NCBI GenBank assembly: GCA_905236195.1
Contig: CAJOOX010000090.1
Span: 1-5,808, forward strand
Reading direction: 5' to 3'
Source of the DNA: an uncultured Bacteroidales bacterium
GTDB lineage: Bacteria > Bacteroidota > Bacteroidia > Bacteroidales > UBA3663
Length of the DNA stretch: 5,808 bases
Shown: positions 1-5,724 of the stretch, piece by piece
Position numbering within the stretch: the first letter of the stretch is position 1
How the letters are laid out: each line of letters starts with the position of its first letter
Translations under genes and position numbers: made by a program
The notes under the pieces: generated by a model
Database searches by the model: none
What the model was told of the DNA's origin: nothing
The model's input: only the letters and a program-made list of their open reading frames with translations

Positions 1-1
1 C

Positions 2-805
2 GGAGGGGCCTACCGGGTAACTGCAGCGGGGGAGGAACGTACTTTTGACCAGTTGCTGATTGCCACAGGAGGTCTTTCCCCGAAGACGCGTGCAGCTCTG
101 GCTCCGCTGGAGCTTCCGATAGTTGAACCTGTACCCTCACTCTTCACCTTCAATCTGCCCGAATCGCCATTGCGGGAGCTGACGGGTACGGTAGCCGATC
201 CCGTGACAGTAGGCCTGACCGGAACGAAACTTCGTGCCGAAGGAGCCCTGTTGGTCACCCATTGGGGAGTGAGCGGTCCTGCCGTGTTGCGTCTTTCGAG
301 CTATGCTGCCCGCCTTCTGGACGAACGCGATTATCTGGCCGAACTCAGCATCAACTGGTTGCATGACGTCAGGGCAGAGGAGGCATCCGCCCGCCTTGCC
401 TCGCAAGCCCGGCAGACCCCACAGAAGCTGTTGTCGTCGGTCTCGCCCTTCGTACTCTCGCGCCGACTGTGGGACTATATCCTGCAGAAAGCGGGCATCC
501 CGGCCGAACGCCGCTGGGCCGAGGCCGGAGCCAGACAGATGAACCGCCTGGCCGAGGTTCTCACCAACGACCGGCACGGCATAGCGGGACAGTCCCGCTT
601 CAAGGAGGAATTCGTCACATGCGGCGGCATTGATTTGTCGGCGGTCAGCTCGCAGCTGGAAAGCCGCCGGCATCCGGGCCTCTTCTTTGCGGGAGAGGTG
701 CTGGACATCGACGGCGTGACGGGAGGATTCAACCTCCAGGCGGCATGGACCACCGGTATGACAGCGGCGCGGGCGATGGAGGCTATTCTGCGTCGTCGCA
801 GCTGA
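2..805 (+). CDS. HI0933/BaiN-family NAD(P)/FAD-dependent oxidoreductase, C-terminal part (5' end outside window)
   Basis: The open frame runs from the left edge to TGA at 803-805, giving 267 visible residues. Family members are about 400 residues, so roughly the first 130-150, including the N-terminal FAD-binding Rossmann glycine motif, lie outside the window. Visible hallmarks are LLIATGGLSPKT (residues 19-30), which is the second dinucleotide-contacting segment; PVPSLFTFNLP soon after; THWGVSGPAVL near residues 86-96, a signature of the HI0933 flavoproteins; and the closing FAD-contacting block FAGEVLDIDGVTGGFNLQAAW near residues 225-245. TTG at 53 could be mistaken for a start, but the frame is open upstream and the ATGG motif would then sit at the very N-terminus. 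Members are soluble flavoproteins annotated as aminoacetone oxidase-like or as related to BaiN (bile acid 7-dehydroxylation); the substrate here cannot be inferred. The 3' end overlaps the convergent thioesterase gene by 23 bases. Family call is firm, function is not. Confidence 0.93.
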   Translation, partial: GGAYRVTAAGEERTFDQLLIATGGLSPKTRAALAPLELPIVEPVPSLFTFNLPESPLRELTGTVADPVTVGLTGTKLRAEGALLVTHWGVSGPAVLRLSSYAARLLDERDYLAELSINWLHDVRAEEASARLASQARQTPQKLLSSVSPFVLSRRLWDYILQKAGIPAERRWAEAGARQMNRLAEVLTNDRHGIAGQSRFKEEFVTCGGIDLSAVSSQLESRRHPGLFFAGEVLDIDGVTGGFNLQAAWTTGMTAARAMEAILRRRS

Positions 806-1250
806 TGAAGCCCGTCTCGTGTGCTTTCTCCGGCGTCATCATGATATAGGTGGCATCACCCTCCACACAGAGGTTGCCGGCGCTGTCGGTTATCTCGGCA
901 TGCATGAAGAGAAGATGACGCATCTGTTTAACGATGCGGGCGCGAATTGTCAGTTCCGGTTCACGCGTCGAAATCGCCTTGCGGTAGGTGAGGTTCAGGT
1001 GGGTGGTGTAGCCGCAGGTCTGTATTTTGCGTGTCACGACCCATCCGCATATCTCATCGATCAGGGTGCCCAGTACGCCGCCGTGCATGGTATCGACCCA
1101 GCCCTGGTAGTTCTCATTGGGATGCCAGCGGCTCACAATGTCGTCTCCGTCTTCAAAAAACTCCATACGGAGACCGAAAGGATGGGTGGGAGAGCACCCG
1201 AAACAGTTACACTTGGCATCATTGGTCCAGCGGTTGATTATCTTTTGCAT
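783..1250 (-). CDS. PaaI-family hotdog-fold thioesterase
   Basis: This encodes a 155-residue protein, ATG at 1250-1248 and TAG at 785-783, a normal size for a single-hotdog acyl-CoA thioesterase. The core motif is MHGGVLGTLIDEICGWVV (residues 55-72): HGG at 56-58 followed by the acidic pair D65-E66 on the central helix, the usual catalytic and substrate-binding region of PaaI-type enzymes. An N-terminal cysteine-rich piece, CNCFGCSPTHPFGL (14-27), resembles the C-x-x-CG-x-x-NPxGL start common in PaaI-like proteins; the three cysteines (C14, C16, C19) could bind metal, but that is inference. No signal peptide is seen, so it is expected in the cytoplasm, hydrolysing acyl- or aryl-CoA thioesters; the substrate is unknown. 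It has its own strong promoter about 50 bases upstream of the start, so it is probably transcribed separately from the permease gene. Its 3' end runs 23 bases into the convergent flavoprotein gene. Confidence 0.92.
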   Translation of the reverse strand: MQKIINRWTNDAKCNCFGCSPTHPFGLRMEFFEDGDDIVSRWHPNENYQGWVDTMHGGVLGTLIDEICGWVVTRKIQTCGYTTHLNLTYRKAISTREPELTIRARIVKQMRHLLFMHAEITDSAGNLCVEGDATYIMMTPEKAHETGFISCDDAE

Positions 1251-1297
1251 CTTTTTTACAGGTTAATTGAGAAACACTATTATTGAGATTTATGCCG

Positions 1298-1329
1298 CAA
1301 AGATAGCGTTTTTTTTTCAAACCGCCAAA
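1298..1329 (-). promoter_or_regulatory. Bacteroidetes-type promoter of the thioesterase gene
   Basis: Read on the minus strand, a -33 TTTG (1329-1326) is followed after exactly 20 bases by TATCTTTG (1305-1298), a perfect match to the TAnnTTTG -7 element of the Bacteroidetes primary sigma factor. Transcription should begin near 1290-1293, leaving a leader of about 40 nt before the ATG at 1250. The spacer contains a run of nine A on the minus strand. Confidence 0.8.
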
Positions 1330-1369
1330 TCTGTCGTGAAAAAAATACCGAACTTTATAATTCTCCCGA

Positions 1370-2446
1370 TTATTTGGGTGCCTTGTTGAAATAGAGCCAG
1401 ACGCCGATGAGGGCGAAGACAATGTTCGGAAGCCAGACGGCGAGCAGAACAGGCATGTCGCCCGATACGGCGAACGAGGAGGAAACGGTCTGGAACAGGA
1501 TATAGACAAAGGAGAGGGCGAGACCGAGGCCGATGTTGATGCCCATGCCGCCGCGCACCTTCTTGGAGGAGAGGGAGACGCCCATCAGGGTGAGAATGAA
1601 TGCTGCCGCAATGGCTGCAAAACGCTTGTGGTATTCAATCTGGTAGGGCTGGATATTGCCCACGCCGCGGGCCTCCTGCCGTTCGATATATTCATGCAGC
1701 TTGGGGGTGGTCATCTTTTCAAAGTCGTTGTACTCCATGATGATGTCCTCGGGAGCCACCATCACCACCGTATCGAGCGAGGCACCGGAACGGAGCGTTT
1801 CTCCATGCTCGTTGATGTCGCGGATGTTGTAGTTGGTGAGCTGCCAGTGATAGTCGCCCACCCATGCGGCGCGGTCGGCGGTGAGGCGGGAGACGAGTTT
1901 CTTGTTCTCGAAACGTTCGAGGGCGAACTTGGTGCCCTGTTTCATGCGCGCGTCATAATGGTAGAAGAAGGCCACCACATTCGGCTCAACCATGAACTGA
2001 TTGTTCTTCACAATCTTGACCGTGCGGTCCTTGTAGTATTTGTTCTGGAAGTCGAGCCGTTTGACGTTGGCCGGCGGGATGACGAAGCTGTTGAGCACAA
2101 AGGTCAGGGCTGCAATGACACCTGCCGAAATCATGTAAGGGCGCAGCAGCCGGTGAAAGGATACACCCGACGAGAGCATCGCGATAATCTCGCTGTTGCC
2201 TGCCAGCTTGGACGTGAAGAAAATCACGGCCACGAAGACGAACAGCGGGGAAAAGAGATTGGCGAAGTAGGGGATGTAGTTCAGATAGTAGTCGAAGACG
2301 ATGGCCTTCCACGGCGCTTCATGCGCTGCGAAATTATCCATCTTCTCATTGTAGTCCAACGCAACGGTGATGGACAGAATGAGAAGAATGGTGAAGAAGT
2401 ACGTCCCGAGGAACTTCTTGATGATATACCAATCTAACTTTTTCAT
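1370..2446 (-). CDS. LptF/LptG-family permease (YjgP/YjgQ), LPS export ABC transporter membrane subunit
   Basis: A 358-residue inner-membrane protein. Family knowledge: LptF and LptG pair with the ATPase LptB to pull lipopolysaccharide from the inner membrane and pass it to the periplasmic bridge. The sequence has the family layout: hydrophobic segments at about 13-31, 60-79 and 103-123; a large soluble periplasmic domain (about 125-270, the beta-jellyroll); then three more segments at about 275-293, 301-323 and 332-353. SSKKVRGGMGINIGLGLALSF around 293-313 is the typical loop and fifth helix. I chose the ATG at 2446-2444 because the protein then begins MKKLDWYIIKKFLGTYFF, the usual start of this subtype; an in-frame ATG at 2470 would add eight residues (MGFRGPPV) without family character. 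Whether it acts as LptF or LptG cannot be settled here, so no symbol is given. It lies 113 bp downstream of typA on the same strand. Confidence 0.93.
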   Translation of the reverse strand: MKKLDWYIIKKFLGTYFFTILLILSITVALDYNEKMDNFAAHEAPWKAIVFDYYLNYIPYFANLFSPLFVFVAVIFFTSKLAGNSEIIAMLSSGVSFHRLLRPYMISAGVIAALTFVLNSFVIPPANVKRLDFQNKYYKDRTVKIVKNNQFMVEPNVVAFFYHYDARMKQGTKFALERFENKKLVSRLTADRAAWVGDYHWQLTNYNIRDINEHGETLRSGASLDTVVMVAPEDIIMEYNDFEKMTTPKLHEYIERQEARGVGNIQPYQIEYHKRFAAIAAAFILTLMGVSLSSKKVRGGMGINIGLGLALSFVYILFQTVSSSFAVSGDMPVLLAVWLPNIVFALIGVWLYFNKAPK

Positions 2447-2507
2447 GACAGGAGGCCCTCTGAATCCCACTGTAGGTGGACTTCATGATTGGCACGGGAG
2501 GGTAATT

Positions 2508-2539
2508 TTAATATAAAATGTAAAATATTAAAATACAAA
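2508..2539 (-). promoter_or_regulatory. possible weak promoter for the LptF/LptG-type gene
   Basis: In the AT-rich gap after typA, minus-strand TTTG (2539-2536) is followed after 20 bases by TATATTAA (2515-2508), which matches the TA and TT of the TAnnTTTG -7 element but not its last two bases. Spacing is right, sequence is imperfect, and nearby poly-A/T makes chance matches likely. If real, the leader would be roughly 55-60 nt. Otherwise the permease depends on read-through from typA. Confidence 0.3.
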
Positions 2540-2559
2540 AACAGATGAATGGTGAAGAA

Positions 2560-4395
2560 TCAATCGTCGGAATCCTCCTTGCCGAGACGCTTGCGCTCAA
2601 GTGCATCGAGGATGACTTTGCGCATTCGGAGGTTGTGGGGTGTGACTTCAACATATTCATCCTCCTTGATATACTCGAGAGCCTCTTCGAGCGAGAATAC
2701 GGTGGGGGGAATGAGCGAGGCCTTCTCGTCGCTTGACTTCGAGCGCATATTGGTCAGTTTCTTGGACTTCGTCACGTTGACGACAAGATCCTTGTCCTTG
2801 GCATGTTCGCCCACAACCTGTCCGCCATAGACTTCGTCCTGGGGGAAGATGAAGAATTTGCCGCGGTCCTGGAGTTTGTCGAGAGCGTAGGCAAAGGCCG
2901 TGCCGCCCTCCATGGCTATGATGGAGCCGTTGGTGCGGCGTGTGATTTCACCCTTCCAAGGCTGGAACTCGAGGAACTGATGGGCCATGATGGCTTCGCC
3001 GGCAGAGGCGGTGAGCACGGTGGTGCGCAGACCGATAATGCCGCGCGAAGGAATCTGGAACTCCATGTGGATGCGGTCGCCCTGTGTGTCCATGGCCAGG
3101 AGTTCGCCCTTGCGGCGGGTGACCATGTCAATCATCTTGGAGGAATATTCCTCGGGGCAGTTGATGGTCATCTGTTCGATGGGCTCGCATTTCTGTCCGT
3201 CGATTTCCTTGATGATGACCTGGGGCTGTCCGATCTGCACCTCGTAGCCCTCGCGCCGCATCGTCTCGATGAGGATGGAGAGGTGGAGCACACCACGGCC
3301 GTAAACCGTCCAGGCGCCGTCGCGGTCGGGAGCGGGTTCTACGCGAAGCGCGACATCCTTCTCGAGCTCCTTCATCAAGCGGTCCTGAATCTGGCGTGAG
3401 GTGACGTATTTGCCGTCCTTGCCGAAGAAGGGCGAGTCGTTGATGGTGAAGAGCATCGACATGGTAGGCTCGTCGATGGTGATGCGCGGCATGATGTCGG
3501 CTGCCTCAATGTCGGAGAGGGTGTCGCCGATCTCAAAACCGTCGATACCGGTCATGGCGCAGATGTCGCCCGAGAATACCTCGTCGACTTTCTTCTTGCC
3601 CATGCCTTCGAAGGTGAAGAGCTCCTTGATGCGGCACTTCTTGGAGACAAAACCCTCAGGTGCCGAGTCGTCGTGGTGCATGAGCAGGATGTCCTGACCC
3701 TGACGGAGCGAACCGCGGTGGACGCGGCCCACGGCGATACGTCCCACGAAGGAAGAATATTCCAGTGAGGTGATGAGCATCTGGGAGGGACCCTCCAGGG
3801 CTTTGGGTGCGGGGATGTATTTGATGATGGCATCGAGGAGGGGATAGACGTTGTCGGTAGGCTTCTGCCAGTCGTCGCTCATCCAGCCCTGTTTGGCCGA
3901 ACCGAAGAGGGTGTAGAAATCGAGCTGTTCCTCGGTGGCGTTGAGATTGCACATCAGGTCGAATACCATCTCCTGGACGGCCTCGGGACGGCAGTTCGGC
4001 TTGTCCACCTTGTTGACCACCACGATGGGCTTAAGACCGATCTGGAGGGCCTTCTGGAGTACGAAACGCGTCTGGGGCATGGGGCCCTCGAAGGCATCGA
4101 CCAGCAGGAGACAGCCGTCGGCCATGTTCAACACACGTTCCACCTCGCCGCCGAAGTCGGAGTGGCCGGGGGTGTCGATGATGTTGATTTTCGTGCCTTT
4201 ATAGGTGATGGATACGTTCTTGGAAAGAATGGTGATACCGCGTTCACGTTCCAGTTCGTTGTTGTCGAGCATGAGGTCGGTCGTAACCTGGTTCTCGCGA
4301 AAAAGGTTACCGGCATAGAGCATCTTGTCAACCAGGGTCGTTTTGCCGTGGTCAACGTGTGCGATAATTGCAATGTTGCGAATATTCTGATCCAT
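2560..4395 (-). CDS. typA: translational GTPase TypA/BipA
   Basis: A 611-residue protein, ribosome-associated GTPase of the EF-G/LepA class; family members are about 600-610 residues. All GTPase motifs are visible: G1 AHVDHGKTT (12-20), G2 around RERGITI (50-56), G3 DTPGHSDF (74-81), G4 NKVD (128-131) and G5 SAK (166-168). An EF-Tu-like domain 2 follows (about 205-300), then EF-G-like domains III and V, with GRGVLHLSILIETMRREGYE typical of BipA, and the BipA-specific C-terminal domain (about 480 onward), including GIIGLRTTVLTASAGEAIM and a basic end LRMRKVILDALERKRLG. In E. coli BipA helps 50S subunit assembly and growth at low temperature; the same role is inferred here. The open frame continues 72 codons upstream of the chosen ATG (4395-4393), but that stretch is antisense-frame sequence of the lipoprotein gene and unlike the family; MDQNIRNIAIIAHVDHGKTT is the canonical start. 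No good promoter lies in the 55-bp gap upstream, so cotranscription with the lipoprotein gene is likely. Confidence 0.98.
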   Translation of the reverse strand: MDQNIRNIAIIAHVDHGKTTLVDKMLYAGNLFRENQVTTDLMLDNNELERERGITILSKNVSITYKGTKINIIDTPGHSDFGGEVERVLNMADGCLLLVDAFEGPMPQTRFVLQKALQIGLKPIVVVNKVDKPNCRPEAVQEMVFDLMCNLNATEEQLDFYTLFGSAKQGWMSDDWQKPTDNVYPLLDAIIKYIPAPKALEGPSQMLITSLEYSSFVGRIAVGRVHRGSLRQGQDILLMHHDDSAPEGFVSKKCRIKELFTFEGMGKKKVDEVFSGDICAMTGIDGFEIGDTLSDIEAADIMPRITIDEPTMSMLFTINDSPFFGKDGKYVTSRQIQDRLMKELEKDVALRVEPAPDRDGAWTVYGRGVLHLSILIETMRREGYEVQIGQPQVIIKEIDGQKCEPIEQMTINCPEEYSSKMIDMVTRRKGELLAMDTQGDRIHMEFQIPSRGIIGLRTTVLTASAGEAIMAHQFLEFQPWKGEITRRTNGSIIAMEGGTAFAYALDKLQDRGKFFIFPQDEVYGGQVVGEHAKDKDLVVNVTKSKKLTNMRSKSSDEKASLIPPTVFSLEEALEYIKEDEYVEVTPHNLRMRKVILDALERKRLGKEDSDD

Positions 4396-4417
4396 TATGT
4401 TTATTTGATAGTTAATA

Positions 4418-4453
4418 GTTGAGAGTTCAGAGTCAGTTGAGAGTTCTGAGTCA
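4418..4453. repeat. tandem 18-bp direct repeat, two copies, before typA
   Basis: Two adjacent 18-bp units, GTTGAGAGTTCAGAGTCA (4418-4435) and GTTGAGAGTTCTGAGTCA (4436-4453), differ at one base. The second unit ends in TCA, which on the minus strand is the TGA stop codon of the lipoprotein gene. The preceding bases (4400-4417: TTGATAGTTAATAG) continue a degenerate GTTnA pattern. Similar short AACTCTCAACT-type tracts are, to my memory, common between genes in Bacteroides and Prevotella relatives; whether they act as sites or are simple-sequence drift is unknown. Confidence 0.85.
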
Positions 4454-4975
4454 TTGGCGGATGGAGGATTCGCCACTGCTGAAGCGGAGAGTGTAGTCGC
4501 CCACCTGACAGGAGAAAATGAGCGAGTCGTCCTGGTAGTTGGCGGCATCGTTATAGCGGTAATAACCCTTGAATCCGGTGACCGGTAAATCGTCGAGGAA
4601 GACGGTCTCATTGCCGCGTATGATCCAGGGGGTAACCCGGGCCGTTCGGATGGAGAGGTCTTCGTTGAGGATGCCGATGTTGCGGAAGCCGAAGGTGGCC
4701 CACGTCTCGGCGGCAGGTGCCAGCCGGATGTAGTGCATTACGATAGAGTCGCCGTACGTGGAATTGGCAGCGTTGACAAAATCGGCAATACAGACGGTAT
4801 CGACCAGCGTCACGCCGTCCAGCGAAGATGTGTACTGCCCGCGGAAGCGCATCACCTTGTAGGTGGTTGATTTGACATGATCGGCAAATCGGGCATGATC
4901 CTCCTCACATCCCGTAATTGCAAATGAAGCGACAACCGCCAGAAGAGTAAGAAAAAAAATGTATATTTTGTTCAT
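4451..4975 (-). CDS. small lipoprotein of unknown function
   Basis: A 174-residue protein, ATG at 4975-4973 and TGA at 4453-4451. It opens with a lipoprotein signal peptide: a short basic start (MNK), a hydrophobic stretch (4-20), then lipobox ITGC with the lipidated cysteine at residue 23. The mature part is about 152 residues, begins C-EEDH, has no further membrane segment, and is rich in aromatic and beta-type sequence (for example YKVMRFRGQY at 39-48 and YTLRFSSGESS near the C-terminus), suggesting a small beta fold; C62 and C156 could pair after export. The acidic residues directly after the lipid cysteine resemble the surface-export signal described for Bacteroidetes lipoproteins, so it may face outward on the outer membrane; this is inference. 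I do not recognise the family; it resembles small Bacteroides lipoproteins filed under DUF48xx-type domains, but I cannot name one. It has a promoter just upstream and is followed 55 bp later by typA. Confidence 0.85.
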   Translation of the reverse strand: MNKIYIFFLTLLAVVASFAITGCEEDHARFADHVKSTTYKVMRFRGQYTSSLDGVTLVDTVCIADFVNAANSTYGDSIVMHYIRLAPAAETWATFGFRNIGILNEDLSIRTARVTPWIIRGNETVFLDDLPVTGFKGYYRYNDAANYQDDSLIFSCQVGDYTLRFSSGESSIRQ

Positions 4976-4995
4976 TTAAAATCGAATTTTGAATG

Positions 4996-5003
4996 CAAAG
5001 ATA
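4996..5003 (-). promoter_or_regulatory. -7 promoter element for lipoprotein-typA
   Basis: Minus-strand TATCTTTG (5003-4996) is a perfect TAnnTTTG -7 element, identical to that of the thioesterase promoter. No TTTG stands 19-21 bases upstream; that place holds a CCCTG/poly-T stretch, so the -33 element is weak. Transcription would start near 4989-4991, only about 15 nt before the ATG at 4975, a very short leader. Confidence 0.6.
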
Positions 5004-5052
5004 TAAAAAATAGAGAAAAAACAGGGCTTTTTGCGTTTTTTTTGGAAGAATA

Positions 5053-5084
5053 TTTGCATATTTCGCGAAGAGTTCTTATATTTG
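5053..5084 (+). promoter_or_regulatory. Bacteroidetes-type promoter of ndk
   Basis: TTTG at 5053-5056, a 20-base spacer, then TATATTTG at 5077-5084: both elements match the Bacteroidetes consensus exactly, with ideal spacing. Transcription should begin about 5088-5092, giving an AT-rich leader of about 85 nt before the ndk ATG at 5175. It is divergent from the lipoprotein promoter about 50 bp away. Confidence 0.82.
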
Positions 5085-5087
5085 CAA

Positions 5088-5137
5088 TGTCCAATTACAA
5101 TTTTTTGGACAAAAAGGTGTAAAATTGATTTCATCAA
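5088..5137 (+). other. two small hairpins in the ndk leader
   Basis: TGTCCAA (5088-5094) pairs perfectly with TTGGACA (5105-5111) around a 10-nt loop, and TTGAT (5125-5129) with ATCAA (5133-5137) around a 3-nt loop. The first begins at or very near the predicted transcript start, so it would cap the 5' end of the mRNA and could protect it from decay, or it could be an inverted-repeat operator in DNA. Neither has a T-tract, so an attenuator is not indicated. The function is inference. Confidence 0.4.
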
Positions 5138-5174
5138 AAAGTTATTATAAACCCAATAAACGGTAAAAAAAACT

Positions 5175-5639
5175 ATGATTCAGAAAACACTTGTAATTCT
5201 AAAGCCGGACTGCCTGATTCGCGGACTGGTAGGCGAGGTTACGCGCAGGTTCGAGCTCAAGGGTCTTCATCTCTGCGGAATGAAGATGATGAAGCTGACC
5301 GATGCCATCCTCAACGAGCACTATGCTCACCTCAAAGACAAACCTTTCTTTTCACAGGTCAAGAATTCCATGCTGCGCGGACCCGTGATTGTATGCTGCT
5401 ACAGCGGTTTTGATGCTGTCGAAGTGGTACGAACCCTTTCGGGTACGACCAACGGTCGCAAGGCTGCTCCCGGAACCATACGCGGCGATTTCTCCATGTC
5501 CTTCCAGGAGAACATCATCCATGCCAGCGATTCGCTTGAGCATGCCAAAGTGGAAATCAAGCGATTCTTCAAGGACAGCGAGCTCTTCACATACGATCAG
5601 CCCAATATCAACTTCATCTACGGCGTAGAGGAGCTGTAA
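5175..5639 (+). CDS. ndk: nucleoside diphosphate kinase
   Basis: A 154-residue cytoplasmic enzyme that moves the gamma-phosphate of ATP onto other (d)NDPs through a phosphohistidine, balancing nucleotide pools. The active site is complete: LVILKPD with K10, Y50, F58/F59 in KDKPFF, R86, T92, R103, N113, and the catalytic H116 in NIIHASDS (113-120). Family knowledge assigns these residues to nucleotide binding and phosphotransfer. Length is at the longer end of the 136-155 range, which is usual for Bacteroidetes; the extra residues are at the C-terminus (NINFIYGVEEL). ATG at 5175 fits the canonical start (MIQKTLVILKPD), and no Shine-Dalgarno is evident, only A-rich sequence, as is usual in this phylum. 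It is a single-gene transcript by appearance: own promoter upstream, terminator hairpins directly downstream. Confidence 0.98.
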   Translation: MIQKTLVILKPDCLIRGLVGEVTRRFELKGLHLCGMKMMKLTDAILNEHYAHLKDKPFFSQVKNSMLRGPVIVCCYSGFDAVEVVRTLSGTTNGRKAAPGTIRGDFSMSFQENIIHASDSLEHAKVEIKRFFKDSELFTYDQPNINFIYGVEEL

Positions 5640-5657
5640 AGCAGCAGCATAAAAAGA

Positions 5658-5677
5658 GGGGAGACCCATGTCTCCCC
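5658..5677 (-). terminator. hairpin terminator for the minus-strand gene entering from the right
   Basis: GGGGAGAC (5658-5665) and GTCTCCCC (5670-5677) form a perfect 8-bp GC-rich stem with a 4-nt loop. Read on the minus strand the stem is followed by TCTTTTTAT (5657-5649), a usable U-tract; on the plus strand it is followed by CGGTAAAG, with no U-tract. It therefore suits the leftward small gene, though it may also help protect the ndk mRNA 3' end. Confidence 0.65.
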
Positions 5678-5689
5678 GGTAAAGATAAT

Positions 5690-5724
5690 GGAGCCTTTCC
5701 CATCCCGGGAAGGCTCCTTTTTTT
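5690..5724 (+). terminator. rho-independent terminator of ndk
   Basis: GGAGCCTTTCCC (5690-5701) pairs with GGGAAGGCTCC (5707-5717) with one bulged T and a 5-nt loop, followed directly by seven T (5718-5724). The strong stem and T-tract on the plus strand end the ndk transcript about 50 bases after its stop. The last T of the tract is also the first plus-strand base of the stop codon of the opposing small gene. Confidence 0.85.

Noticed and set aside
53..55. TTG at 53 as the start of the flavoprotein gene
   Set aside because: The reading frame is open to the window edge, and a start here would remove the FAD-binding N-terminus and leave the ATGG motif at residue 4.
819..1286. Plus-strand open frame of 155 codons opposite the thioesterase gene
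   Set aside because: The minus-strand translation has the full PaaI hotdog motif set; the plus-strand one has none.
1309..1321. Poly-T run near 1309-1317 as a terminator T-tract
   Set aside because: No stable GC stem precedes it on the plus strand; it lies in the spacer of the thioesterase promoter on the minus strand.
1361..1379. CCCGATTATTTGGG at the permease stop as a terminator hairpin
   Set aside because: Only 3 bp of GC pairing with an 8-nt loop; too weak to support.
1628..2437. Long plus-strand open frame of 269 codons opposite the permease gene
   Set aside because: It is a shadow of a GC-rich gene: His/Val/Glu-rich with no recognisable domain, and the minus-strand frame has complete family character.
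2803..3399. Plus-strand open frame of 198 codons opposite typA
   Set aside because: It lies wholly inside the conserved typA gene, has low-complexity Asp/Val/His-rich translation, and no promoter or family motif.
4396..4611. In-frame extension of typA by 72 codons upstream of MDQNIRN
   Set aside because: The extra residues are Ser/Thr/Arg-rich, unlike any TypA N-terminus, and lie over the lipoprotein coding DNA on the same strand in another frame. The canonical GTPase start is at 4395.
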